Positions 1 through 8,800 of a stretch of DNA of 64,000 bases are shown here, piece after piece. Below the pieces are notes generated by a model. It worked only from the letters and a program-made list of their open reading frames with translations, searched no databases and was not told the DNA's origin. The DNA comes from Novosphingobium aureum (GTDB lineage Bacteria; Pseudomonadota; Alphaproteobacteria; Sphingomonadales; Sphingomonadaceae). Position 1 is the stretch's first letter; each line of letters begins with the position of its first letter. The position numbers were made by a program, and so were the translations under genes. The stretch is from positions 992,001 to 1,056,000 of the forward strand of contig NZ_JADZGI010000001.1 in assembly GCF_015865035.1 (NCBI RefSeq), given 5' to 3'.

Positions 1-296
1 TGCGCCTGCGCCCCGACCGCATCGTGCTGGGCGAGCTGCGCGGCACCGAGACGGTCTCGTTCCTGCGCGCGATCAATACCGGCCACCCCGGCTCGTTCTC
101 GACCGTCCACGCCAACACCCCGCGCGGCGCGCTCGAGCAGATCGCGCTCATGTCGATGCAGTCGAACATCGGCCTGACCCGCGCCGAGACCCTCGAATAC
201 GCCGCCAGCGTGATCGACATCGTCGTCCAGCTAGACCGCCAGGGCGGCAAGCGCGGCATCAGCCAGATCGCCGAGAGCCGCACGCTGGTAGGGTGA
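1..296 (+). CDS. virB11: VirB11-type type IV secretion ATPase, 3' fragment
   Basis: Only the C-terminal ~97 residues lie in the window; the frame is open from base 3 and stops at TGA 294-296. The visible part carries the family hallmarks LRPDRIVLGELRG (Walker B/Asp box region), INTGHPGS and TVHANTP (His box). VirB11 proteins are hexameric inner-membrane-associated ATPases that power pilus assembly and substrate transfer in type IV secretion. CpaF/TadA and PilT relatives share these motifs, but 'FLRAINTGHPGSFSTVHANTP' wording and the short C-terminal tail fit VirB11 best. The rest of the gene, and presumably other virB genes, lie to the left. No further vir gene follows, so it ends its cluster here. 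Confidence 0.85.
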   Translation, partial: RLRPDRIVLGELRGTETVSFLRAINTGHPGSFSTVHANTPRGALEQIALMSMQSNIGLTRAETLEYAASVIDIVVQLDRQGGKRGISQIAESRTLVG

Positions 297-415
297 GGGG
301 CTTCGAGGAGCGTCGTGAAAGCGCCCTTGTCGGGCGCTCAAGAGCCGTTTCGCTCCGACTGGGAGCGGACTGACCGGAATCCCTCGCCAACGAGATCGGT
401 GCTTAACTGAAATGG

Positions 416-829
416 GTGGACTGCAGAATTGCTGTGACGCACTCTCGCACCATGATTGCCTGCATTGCTGAACTAGAACAGCGTCACCTCAAGGGTTGGG
501 AACCCGTGTCAGAGGCGGATATTTGCCGCTGGACGAATGGGGCAGAAGGGGGCGTGGAGTTGCTATATGACAGCATCGGTGCGGAACTTGCACGCGGGTA
601 TCACGAGCGTAGATATTCTTTCGAATTCTGCGACGAGGTGGTCAACGACCTCAACGCACTGCTGATTGACATGCAATTCAGTGCCCCGCCCCACCCCTGG
701 CCGAAGCTCTTCTTGCGGGTGTATGAAGCATTTGATGCCGGTGAATATCATCGCAAGCCCGATAGGAGCGATGATCCAGTTTCTGAATTCACTGACCCAT
801 ATATCACTAAGATTGTGCGAAGCCTTTGA
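416..829 (+). CDS. Small orphan protein downstream of virB11
   Basis: 137 codons from GTG 416; an in-frame ATG at 452 is an alternative start, and neither has a clear ribosome binding site. I do not recognise the family. The product is acidic, soluble, without signal peptide or membrane segment, and rich in aromatic residues (for example PPHPWPKLFLRVYEAF). Base composition is visibly more AT-rich than the core genes and codon choice is relaxed, as in laterally acquired DNA. Its size, acidity and position just behind a secretion ATPase would suit an immunity or accessory protein, but nothing in the sequence proves that. A short hairpin (AGCGCCC 320-326 / GGGCGCT 332-338) lies between it and virB11. 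Confidence 0.5.
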   Translation: MDCRIAVTHSRTMIACIAELEQRHLKGWEPVSEADICRWTNGAEGGVELLYDSIGAELARGYHERRYSFEFCDEVVNDLNALLIDMQFSAPPHPWPKLFLRVYEAFDAGEYHRKPDRSDDPVSEFTDPYITKIVRSL

Positions 830-929
830 GTTCCTAGGGCAAGGCGTGCGCAGTTGGCCCACACTGCGCCAAAGTTGGTCGTTCTAAGTCCGATCTGGCG
901 CTCTTGGTAGCGGTCGTTCAGTTGAGGAG

Positions 930-1220
930 CTAGCGGATAGTCTTCTTCGCCTTTGCGCTCCGATACCGAAGCGACGCCCAAATTGCTCCGACTATAATCA
1001 CAGCAACGAGGCGCATGGGGAGTTGATCAAGGGCCTCCAAGAAACTTTCGTCACTAAGCCAGTCGTCCATAAATCCTCCCAGCAGAACGGACAGGAGGAC
1101 CTTCAACGGAAGATGCCAAAATGGTTCACGCATCTGATGACCGTACAAGGAAACCCAAAGTCCGCAACACGGGTAAGCCCAGACGGAATCATTTTGATCT
1201 AACCACTTGAGAGCCAGCAT
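930..1220 (-). CDS. Small putative membrane protein
   Basis: About 96 residues from the ATG at 1220; a TTG five codons upstream (1235) is also in frame. Two hydrophobic stretches (PLKVLLSVLLGG and RLVAVIIVGAIWASL) suggest two membrane passes, with a basic C-terminal tail (YRSAKAKKTIR) probably cytoplasmic. No family recognised. It belongs to the same AT-richer patch as its neighbours at 416 and 1287 and shares no operon with the GC-rich core genes. Moderate confidence that it is translated: the frame has no strong RBS and the case rests on length and the plausible membrane layout. Confidence 0.4.
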   Translation of the reverse strand: MLALKWLDQNDSVWAYPCCGLWVSLYGHQMREPFWHLPLKVLLSVLLGGFMDDWLSDESFLEALDQLPMRLVAVIIVGAIWASLRYRSAKAKKTIR

Positions 1221-1286
1221 TAACTTTGCGCCCAAGTAGGCCGCTCAGAGGATGATTAGAGGCTCTTGGCAGCGGACGTTGGGATG

Positions 1287-1598
1287 TCAGTCAGTTGTTG
1301 GGATGAACTGGCTTGCGAACTTCACATTATAGGCGTGAAACTCGCCTTCTGGCGTAAGAACGAGTCCCGTGATGTTGGAGCGTTGAAAGGATTCCTCGTA
1401 AACCGCATTGTCGACCATGAGAGTGACGGTCAGAGCGCCATTCTCCTCGTCGACTAGCTTGTAGTCGTATTCGACTCTCTGGCCAAAGCAGGTGACCTCT
1501 CCACCCTCAACGACAAGTTCGACTGCAGAGTCCTCTGCATCAATCCAGCGGCCCTGCATCGCTGCTGGGATCGGCACATCTCGGCCAAGTTGCTTCAT
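1287..1598 (-). CDS. Small hypothetical protein, probably beta-rich
   Basis: 103 residues from the ATG at 1598 (MKQLGRDVPIPAAMQGRW); the open frame runs further upstream to 1649 but that part reads poorly. The pattern GRWIDAEDSAVELVVEGGEVTCFG followed by alternating hydrophobic strands resembles a small lipocalin/META-like beta sheet domain, with no signal peptide. No family can be named from sight. It is the last of three AT-richer orphans between the VirB11 fragment and the palindromic repeat pair at 1706-1783. A revcomp GAAGAGAAGT lies just upstream of the chosen start and may serve as a weak ribosome binding site. Confidence 0.5.
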   Translation of the reverse strand: MKQLGRDVPIPAAMQGRWIDAEDSAVELVVEGGEVTCFGQRVEYDYKLVDEENGALTVTLMVDNAVYEESFQRSNITGLVLTPEGEFHAYNVKFASQFIPTTD

Positions 1599-1705
1599 GG
1601 ATTGACTTCTCTTCGAAGGCCTTATGCGAGCTGCGCCAAGTGGCTGCAACGTCAGCGCTTTTCAATTAGCCCGCAGTGCATCCATAGCCGTCGTTAAAAC
1701 TCTTT

Positions 1706-1783
1706 CGTCATCCCAGCGAAAGCTGGGATCGTTCGCAATGTCACGCAAGGCTGACAACGATCCCAGCTTTCGCTGGGATGACG
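1706..1783. repeat. Inverted REP-like pair (REPIN-type), copy 1
   Basis: Two perfect 26-bp inverted copies, 1706-1731 (starts CGTCATCCCAGCGAAAGC) and 1758-1783, separated by 26 bp. Each arm is itself a hairpin (ATCCCAGC..GCTGGGAT). The same arm recurs at 19944-19969 and, with one mismatch, at 20050-20075. Arms of this type translate as SSQRKLGS in one frame, which makes spurious short reading frames. They resemble REP sequences in inverted pairs, which are mobilised by RAYT transposases in other bacteria; no RAYT gene is visible in this window. The 301-bp gap between the gene ending at 1598 and ppx holds only this element. Confidence 0.9.
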
Positions 1784-1899
1784 AGTTACGTGTATCGGCT
1801 ATGACGGCGAAGCGGGGTGTTCCGCTTTTCGATTGAAAACGCCCAAACGAGCCCGGCAGTAAACGGCTCATTTCCGAAACCGTGCGGCGCCCCGGAACT

Positions 1900-3384
1900 C
1901 TACCCCTCGAGCACCACGTCGCCCGGTCCCAGCACCAGCCAGTCGCGACCGAGCCATTCGCCGAGCGCCTTCAGGTCCTTGAAGGTGCTGCTGGTGAGCA
2001 GCGGCAGGGCGGCCTCGTCGAGGCCGAGGACGATGCCGCGCTCGTCGCAGGCGAGGTGCGTGGCGGCGAAGGCGCTGATGCTGCCGCCGTGGAGGCGGCG
2101 GCACAGGCGGATGGCGAGGCCCCAGGCGATCGCGCGGTCGAGGTCGGCGGGGGCAGCGAGGCGGGCGACGTCTGCGGGCACGCGCGTCTCGCCGGCATTG
2201 GCGAAGATCGTCATCGCCATCATCCCGCGCCCGGCCATGTCGAGCCCGATCCAGCGCTTGCGCAGCGCCCAGGCGGTGGCCTCCTCGGCGCGCAGGTTGG
2301 GCTCGGTGTGCATCGCCGCGAGCGCGAGCAGGGTCGAGGCCTGGCGCAGCGCCTTGTCGCCCGCCGCGTCCTGGCACACCGCGGCGCACCAGTCGCTGAC
2401 GGCCACTGCCTCGCGGATGGAAGTGCGCGCGGTCTTGGCGAAGCCCGCGACGCTGGCGAGTAGCGGGTCCTGCGCCTGAACCTGTTCCTCGAGCGCCGCA
2501 TGGAGCAGCCCTTCGCGCAGGCCCCAGGAGGAGAACACCAGCTTGCTCGGGCTGATCGCGGTGACCACTTCGGCGAGCAGCGCCGCGGCATCGGGCAGCG
2601 TTGATAGGCGCGAGCTGGAGATGCGCGGGTCGGGGTTCTTCGGTTTTCCCTCTGACAACTCGCGGGCCATGCGCACAGCCTCGTCGGCGCCGAGCTCGAA
2701 GCCGTGCGGGTCGTCCACCGGCCAGCCGAGCGTGCGCATTGCCTGCAGCGCGAGCGCGCGCCAGGAACCGCCGACAATGTAGAGCGGCTCGCCGCGCCCG
2801 GCCTTCCAACCGGTCCGGCGCAGTCCCGAGCTGACGTGCCCGGCGAAGGCGGCGTCGCCCCCGGCGCGCAGGTCGCCGAGGCGCAGCGAGCCGAAGGGCA
2901 GGGTCACGCCGCCGGCAAGCACGCGGCCCGCATCGACGCCGACCAGTTCGAGGCTGCCCCCGCCAAGATCGGCGACGGTGCCGTGCGCGCCGGGGAAGGC
3001 GGCGATCACGCCCGTGGCGCTCGCGCTCGCCTCCTCGTCGCCCGAGAGCAGGCGCGGGGAGAGACCGAGCGCGCGCACCGCGGCAAGGAACTGCGGGCCG
3101 TTGCTGGCATCGCGCGCGGCGGCGGTGGCGACGCATTCGACCGTCTCGACCTCGTGCAGGCGCAGCAGCAGCGCGAAGCGCGCCAAAGCGCCGAGCGCGA
3201 GCTTGAGCGCCTTGTCCGAAAGCGCCCCGGTCTTGCCGAGGTCGCGGCCGAGGCGCGCGTTGACCTTCTCGTTGATCTCCACCACCGGCGCGCGCAGCGG
3301 TCCGGTGTAGATGACCAGCCTGACGGTATTCGACCCGATGTCGATTATCGCGCGCTTCTGGGTCGAATGACTGATCGCGTTCAT
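1900..3384 (-). CDS. ppx: Exopolyphosphatase (Ppx/GppA family)
   Basis: 494 residues. Ppx/GppA enzymes release orthophosphate from polyphosphate or convert pppGpp to ppGpp. The N-terminus has the actin-like phosphate-1 motif IDIGSNTVRLVIY (about residues 14-26), the second motif DLGGGSLEL near residue 145 and the GFAKTART/HD-like helical C-terminal region after residue 300, the normal two-part layout of the long family members. The ATG at 3384 is preceded by GGGAAG. It lies 42 nt downstream of ppk on the same strand, so synthesis and breakdown of polyphosphate are probably co-transcribed. Sequence alone does not separate exopolyphosphatase from guanosine pentaphosphatase; the ppk partner favours the former. 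Confidence 0.9.
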   Translation of the reverse strand: MNAISHSTQKRAIIDIGSNTVRLVIYTGPLRAPVVEINEKVNARLGRDLGKTGALSDKALKLALGALARFALLLRLHEVETVECVATAAARDASNGPQFLAAVRALGLSPRLLSGDEEASASATGVIAAFPGAHGTVADLGGGSLELVGVDAGRVLAGGVTLPFGSLRLGDLRAGGDAAFAGHVSSGLRRTGWKAGRGEPLYIVGGSWRALALQAMRTLGWPVDDPHGFELGADEAVRMARELSEGKPKNPDPRISSSRLSTLPDAAALLAEVVTAISPSKLVFSSWGLREGLLHAALEEQVQAQDPLLASVAGFAKTARTSIREAVAVSDWCAAVCQDAAGDKALRQASTLLALAAMHTEPNLRAEEATAWALRKRWIGLDMAGRGMMAMTIFANAGETRVPADVARLAAPADLDRAIAWGLAIRLCRRLHGGSISAFAATHLACDERGIVLGLDEAALPLLTSSTFKDLKALGEWLGRDWLVLGPGDVVLEG

Positions 3385-3426
3385 GCTTCCCGAACGACTC
3401 GCTGGAGGGCTGGTTGCCGCCCTATG

Positions 3427-5670
3427 TCAGATATTGCCGCGTCTTAGCGAGAGTTTTGGTACCTTTCGTCCACTGGCAAGCGAGGCCCCGCGCCCCGAGA
3501 GCGAGGGATTGGTCATGAAATAACGGTGCAGGTTGAAGGGGTTCTCGGTCTCGCCGACGCGCTGCGAGCTGCCGTCCTCGGCGACCAGCCAGGACTGTTC
3601 TGTGTCGAGCAGGTTGGCGAGCATGACCTGGTCGAGGACCTGGTCGTGGACGGTGTCGTTGCGCATCGGGATCATGATTTCGACGCGCCGGTCGAGGTTG
3701 CGGCTCATGCCGTCGGCAGAGGTCATGAACACCTTGGCCTGGCGGCTGGGCAGGTCCGCGCCGTTGGCGAAGGCCCAGACGCGCACGTGCTCGAGGAAGC
3801 GGCCGATCACCGACTTCACCGCGATGTTCTCGGACAGGCCCTCGATGCCGGGGCGCAGGCAGCAGATGCCGCGGATGACGAGGTCGATGTCGACGCCCGC
3901 CTGGCTCGCGGCGTAGAGCCGGTCGATCAGGTCGGGGTCGGTGAGCGAGTTCATCTTGGCCCAGATCGCGGCGGGCTTGCCCGCGCGGGCATTGGCGATC
4001 TCGACGTCGATCAGGTTGTAGAGGTTGGCGCGCAGGCTCATCGGCGAGATCGAGAGCAGCTCGGTCGCCTCGGGCTCGACGTAGCCGGTGATGAAGTTGA
4101 ACAGCTTGCCCGCATCGCGGCCCGCAGCGGGCTCGGCGGTGAAGTAGCTGAGGTCGGTGTAGATGCGTGCGGTAATCGGGTGGTAGTTGCCCGTGCCGAA
4201 GTGGCAGTAGGTGCGATAGCCCTCGGTCTCGCGGCGCACGACCATCGAGATCTTGGCATGGGTTTTCCAGTCGATGAAGCCGTAGATCACCTGGACGCCC
4301 GCGCGTTCGAGCTGGCCGGCCCACAGCAGGTTCTGCTCCTCGTCGAAGCGGGCCTTGATCTCGACCACCGCGGTCACCGACTTGCCCTGTTCGGCGGCTG
4401 CGATCAGCGCCGAGATGATCGCCGACTGCTTGCCCGCGCGGTAGAGCGTCTGCTTGATCGCGACGACGTCGGGATCGCGCGCGGCCTGGCGCAGGAAGTC
4501 GATCACCACCTCGAAGCTCTCGTAGGGGTGCTGGATGATGATGTCCTTCTCGCGGATCGCCGCGAAGATGTCGCCGTCATGCTCCAGGATGCGCTCGGGA
4601 TAGCGCGGGGAATAGGGCTCGAACTTGAGCTCGGGGCGGTCCTCGTCGCAGATCGCGGAAAGGCCCGAGAAACCGATCAGCCCCTCGGTCTTCATGATCA
4701 GCGCCTGGTCGAGGCCGAGCTGGTTGCGCAGCATGTCCTCGGCCGCCGGGTCGAACTTGCCCTGCAGCTGCAGCACGATGACGAGGCCGCGGCGGCGGCG
4801 CTGGATCGCCGAGCGGAAGTAGCGCACGAGGTCCTCGGCATCTTCCTCGATCTCGAGGTCGGAGTCGCGCAGGATGCGGAACACGCCGTAGCCGTTGACC
4901 CTGAAGCCGGGGAACAGGCGCTCGGCATTGCGGCAGATCATGTCCTCGATCGAGATCCACGCCGCTTCCTCGCCGGGCACGCGCACGAAGCGCGGCAGTG
5001 GTGCTGGGATCAGCACCATCTCCATCACCGGCGCATCGTCGGCCTCGCGGGTGAGCGAAAATAATACGCCGATGCCCTGGTTGGCGACGAAGGGGAAGGG
5101 GTGCGCCGGGTCGATCGCCTGCGGGGTGATCACCGGCATGATGTCGGTGACGAAATAGTCGCGCAGCCACTGCTCGCGCTCGGCGTCGAGCTCTTCCTCT
5201 CCGACGATGTGGATGTCGGCCTTGCCCAGCTCGTTCTTGAGCGTCGCCCAGGTGTCCTGCTGGATCTGCTCGAGTTCGAGCACCTTCTCGTGTGTGGCGG
5301 CGAGCGCCTGCGAGGGGGTGAGCCCGTCGATCGAGGTTTCCTCGATCTTGCGGCGCACCTGCCCGGCGAGACCGGCGACGCGCACCATCAGGAACTCGTC
5401 GATGTTCGAGCCCGAGATCGAGAGGAAGCGCAGCCGTTCGAGCAGCGGGTAAGTCTCGTTCGAGGCTTCGGCGAGGACGCGCTCGTTGAAGGCGAGCCAG
5501 CTCAGCTCGCGGTTGAAGTAGCGCGTGGGCGAGTTCGCGAGCAAGGCGGCGTCCTTCGCGGCCTCGGGATCGAGGGCAGGGCCGGTCGGCCCGGTCTGGG
5601 TATGGCGCGCGCTGCCTTCCTCTGCGCGTGCAAGCTCCTCGTGCGTCACAATCTCGGTCATATCGTCCAT
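3427..5670 (-). CDS. ppk1: Polyphosphate kinase 1
   Basis: Makes inorganic polyphosphate from ATP. 747 residues from ATG 5670 (MDDMTEIVTHEE); the frame is open further up to 5811, but that part is GC-poor in meaning and overlaps the divergent promoter, and ATG 5661 is a second option. Family features are clear: RYFNRELSWLAFNERVL near the N-terminus, RFLSISGSNIDEFLMVR, the catalytic histidine in WKTHAKISMVV and the GTGNYHP segment, ending with MSRNLDRRVEIM and an LDQVMLANLLD C-terminal domain. Length is normal for Ppk1. It is the first gene of a two-gene ppk-ppx operon and is divergent from the transglutaminase cluster. Confidence 0.95.
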   Translation of the reverse strand: MDDMTEIVTHEELARAEEGSARHTQTGPTGPALDPEAAKDAALLANSPTRYFNRELSWLAFNERVLAEASNETYPLLERLRFLSISGSNIDEFLMVRVAGLAGQVRRKIEETSIDGLTPSQALAATHEKVLELEQIQQDTWATLKNELGKADIHIVGEEELDAEREQWLRDYFVTDIMPVITPQAIDPAHPFPFVANQGIGVLFSLTREADDAPVMEMVLIPAPLPRFVRVPGEEAAWISIEDMICRNAERLFPGFRVNGYGVFRILRDSDLEIEEDAEDLVRYFRSAIQRRRRGLVIVLQLQGKFDPAAEDMLRNQLGLDQALIMKTEGLIGFSGLSAICDEDRPELKFEPYSPRYPERILEHDGDIFAAIREKDIIIQHPYESFEVVIDFLRQAARDPDVVAIKQTLYRAGKQSAIISALIAAAEQGKSVTAVVEIKARFDEEQNLLWAGQLERAGVQVIYGFIDWKTHAKISMVVRRETEGYRTYCHFGTGNYHPITARIYTDLSYFTAEPAAGRDAGKLFNFITGYVEPEATELLSISPMSLRANLYNLIDVEIANARAGKPAAIWAKMNSLTDPDLIDRLYAASQAGVDIDLVIRGICCLRPGIEGLSENIAVKSVIGRFLEHVRVWAFANGADLPSRQAKVFMTSADGMSRNLDRRVEIMIPMRNDTVHDQVLDQVMLANLLDTEQSWLVAEDGSSQRVGETENPFNLHRYFMTNPSLSGRGASLASGRKVPKLSLRRGNI

Positions 5671-5705
5671 CTGAACCCGGCCCCTGGCGAGGGTGCCCCC
5701 TTGCA

Positions 5706-5718
5706 CGTCATGATGACG
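5706..5718. promoter_or_regulatory. 13-bp palindrome in the ppk / amidoligase divergent promoter
   Basis: CGTCATGATGACG is a perfect palindrome around its central base. It sits 36 nt upstream of the ppk start and 104 nt upstream of the divergent transglutaminase gene. Position and symmetry suit a dimeric regulator's operator acting on one or both genes. It does not match a site I can name; it is not a standard Pho box. Confidence 0.3.
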
Positions 5719-5822
5719 CTTTCGCGGCAAAATTGACACGATGTTTGGAATGTAGCGATTTCTCGGCCAAGTCCAAGCAACGGCGTTGCGGTGCAGCACG
5801 CTTTCGCGCACAGTTGCATCCG

Positions 5823-8800
5823 ATGATCAAAGCGGCACTGCACCATCTCACTCGCTACCGCTACTCGAAGCGGATCAGGCTCGGCCCACAGGTGATCCGG
5901 CTGAGGCCGGCACCCCATTCGCGCACGCAGGTGCCGAATTACTCGCTCAAGATCTCGCCGCCCGAACATTTCATCAACTGGCAGCAGGATCCGCACGGCA
6001 ACTGGCTTGCGCGCGTGGTGTTCCCCGATCCGGTCGATCATTTCCAGATCGAGGTCGACCTGCTCGCCGATCTCGCGGTGATCAACCCGTTCGACTTCTT
6101 CGTCGAGCCCGAGGCGGAGGAATATCCCTTCGCCTATTCGCCCGCGATGAAGTCCGACCTTGCCGCCTATTTCGAACTCGAGGAGCAGGGGCCGCTGTTC
6201 GAGGCGCTGGTCGCCGAACATGCCGGCCACGAGGGGCGCACGGTCGATTTCCTCGTCGAGATCAACCGCCGCCTGCAGGAACGCATCGGCTACGTCATCC
6301 GCATGGAGGCGGGGGTGATGACGCCCGAGGAGACGCTCGAGGCGGGGACCGGCTCGTGCCGCGATTCGGCCTGGCTGCTCGTCCACCTGCTGCGGCGCCT
6401 CGGCTTTGCCGCGCGTTTCGTCTCGGGCTACTCGATCCAGCTCGTCGCCGACGTGATTCCCAAGGAAGGCCCGCAAGGCGTTCTCGACGACGTCACCGAC
6501 CTGCACGCCTGGGCCGAGGCCTATGTGCCGGGCGCGGGCTGGATCGCACTCGACGCCACTTCGGGCATGTTCGCGGGCGAGGGGCACATCCCCTTGTGCG
6601 CCGCGCCGCACTACCGCTCGGCCACCCCGATCGAGGGGCTGGCCGAACCCGCCGAGGTGGATTTCCACTTCGAGATGGGGGTCAGCCGCATCGCCGAGGC
6701 GGTGCGCATCACCAAGCCCTTCACCGAGGAGCGCTGGGACGCGCTGCTCGCGCTCGGCGACAAGGTCGATGCCGACCTCGAGGCGGGCGGGGTCAACCTC
6801 ACCATGGGCGGCGAGCCGACCTTCATCGCCGATACCGACTTCGAGGCGCCCGAGTGGAACGGCGAGGCGGTCGGCCCGACCAAGGCGGCCTATGCCGACA
6901 AGCTGATCCGCCTGCTGCGCGGCAAGTTCGCGCCCGGCTCGCTGCTGCACCACGGGCAGGGCAAGTGGTACCCGGGCGAAACGCTGCCGCGCTGGGGCTA
7001 TTCGATCTACTGGCGCAAGGACGGCGTGCCGATCTGGCGCGACGATACGCTCATCGCCGGTGAGCAGCCGCTCGCCAAGGGCGGCGATCCCGATCCGGTG
7101 CCCAGCCTCGATGTCGAGGCGGCCGCCACGGTCATGCGCGGCACCGCGCAAGTGCTCGGGCTCGATCCCGACTACGTCCAGCCGGTCTACGAGGATCGCG
7201 GCGTGTGGATGGTCAAGGAAGACGAGCTTCCGGTGAACACCACCCCGCTCGACCCCGCGATCGAGGACGAGGAAGCGCGCCGCCGCTTCAAGCGCACCTA
7301 TCGTCGCGGGATCGACAAGCCGGTCGGCGTGGTGCTGCCTGTCCAGCGCTGGAACGCGAAGGACATGCCGGTGGTGCGCTGGCGCTCGGAGAAATGGCGC
7401 GTGCGCAAGGGCGTGCTCACCGCCGTGCCGGGCGACAGCTCGCTCGGCTACCGCCTGCCGCTCGGCTCGCTGCCTTACGTACCCCCGGCGAATTTCCCCT
7501 ATATCCACCCGCGCGACACCGCCGAGCCGCGCGAGCCGCTCGCCGATTACCGCACCCAGGCGGCAGAGCGCGCCAATGCGGCGCACGAGATGCATCTGGG
7601 CCAGCGCTTCGAGGCCGTGCCCGAACCCCAGGTGTTCCCCGAGACGGTGGTCGAGCAGGACCTGATCGAGGGCGCGGTGCGCACCGCGCTCGCGATCGAG
7701 CCTCGCGGCGACTATCTTGCGGTGTTCATCCCGCCGACCGAGGCGCTCGAGGACTATCTCGAACTCGTCGCCGCGATCGAGAAGGTCGCCGAAGAGACGC
7801 GCCTGCCGGTGCGGATCGAGGGCTATCCGCCGCCGCCCGACCCGCGCATCCAGGTGCTCAAGATCACCCCCGATCCCGGCGTGATCGAGGTCAACATCCA
7901 CCCCAGCGCCTCGTGGCGCGAGACGGTGGAGATCACCGAGACGCTTTACGATGCGGCGCGCGAGGTCGGGCTGACCGCAGACAAGTTCATGGTCGACGGG
8001 CGCTCGATCGGTACCGGCGGGGGCAACCACATCGTGCTGGGCGGCCCGACGCTGCTCGACAGCCCCTTCATCCGCCGCCCCGACCTGCTCAAGAGCTTCG
8101 TGCTCTACTGGCAGCGCCATCCCTCGCTCAGCTACCTGTTCTCAGGCCTGTTCATCGGCCCGACGAGCCAGGCCCCGCGCATCGACGAGGCGCGCCACGA
8201 TGCGCTCTACGAACTGGAGATCGCGCTCTCGCAGGTGCCCGATCCCTTCTCGGGGATGCAAGCGCCCGCGCCCTGGATGGTCGACCGCCTGTTCCGCAAC
8301 CTGCTCGTCGACGTCACCGGCAATACGCACCGTACCGAGATCTGCATCGACAAGATGTTCTCGCCCGACGGGCCCACCGGGCGGCTCGGCCTCGTCGAGT
8401 TCCGCGGGTTCGAGATGCCGCCGGACGGCAAGATGAGCCTTGCCCAGCAGCTCCTGCTGCGCGCGCTCACCGCCTGGTTCTGGAACGCGCCGCAGCAGGG
8501 CGAGCTGGTGCGCTGGGGGACCCAGTTGCACGACCGTTTCATGCTCGGCCACTTCGTCTGGGCCGACTTCCTCGACGTGCTCGAGGACTTGCGCCGTGCG
8601 GGCTACGAGTTCGATCCCGCATGGTTCGAGGCGCAGCGCATGTTCCGCTTCCCGGTCCACGGCGAGGTAGAGGGCGGGGGCGTCAGTCTCGAGATCAGCC
8701 ACGCGCTCGAACCGTGGAACGTGCTGGGCGAAACCGGCGCGATCGGCGGTACCGTGCGCTACGTCGACAGCTCGACCGAGCGCCTGCAGGTGCGCGCCAA

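Noticed and set aside
1624..1871. Short frames on both strands encoding SSQRKLGS-type peptides
   Set aside because: They are translations of the palindromic repeat pair at 1706-1783; the same peptides appear at 19920-20080 for the same reason.
5658..8120. Very long open frame (820 codons) antisense to the transglutaminase/DUF2126 gene, and a similar one at 9091-11475
   Set aside because: Arg/Ala/His/Gly-rich composition without any domain, exactly overlying strong coding frames; a product of high-GC codon use.
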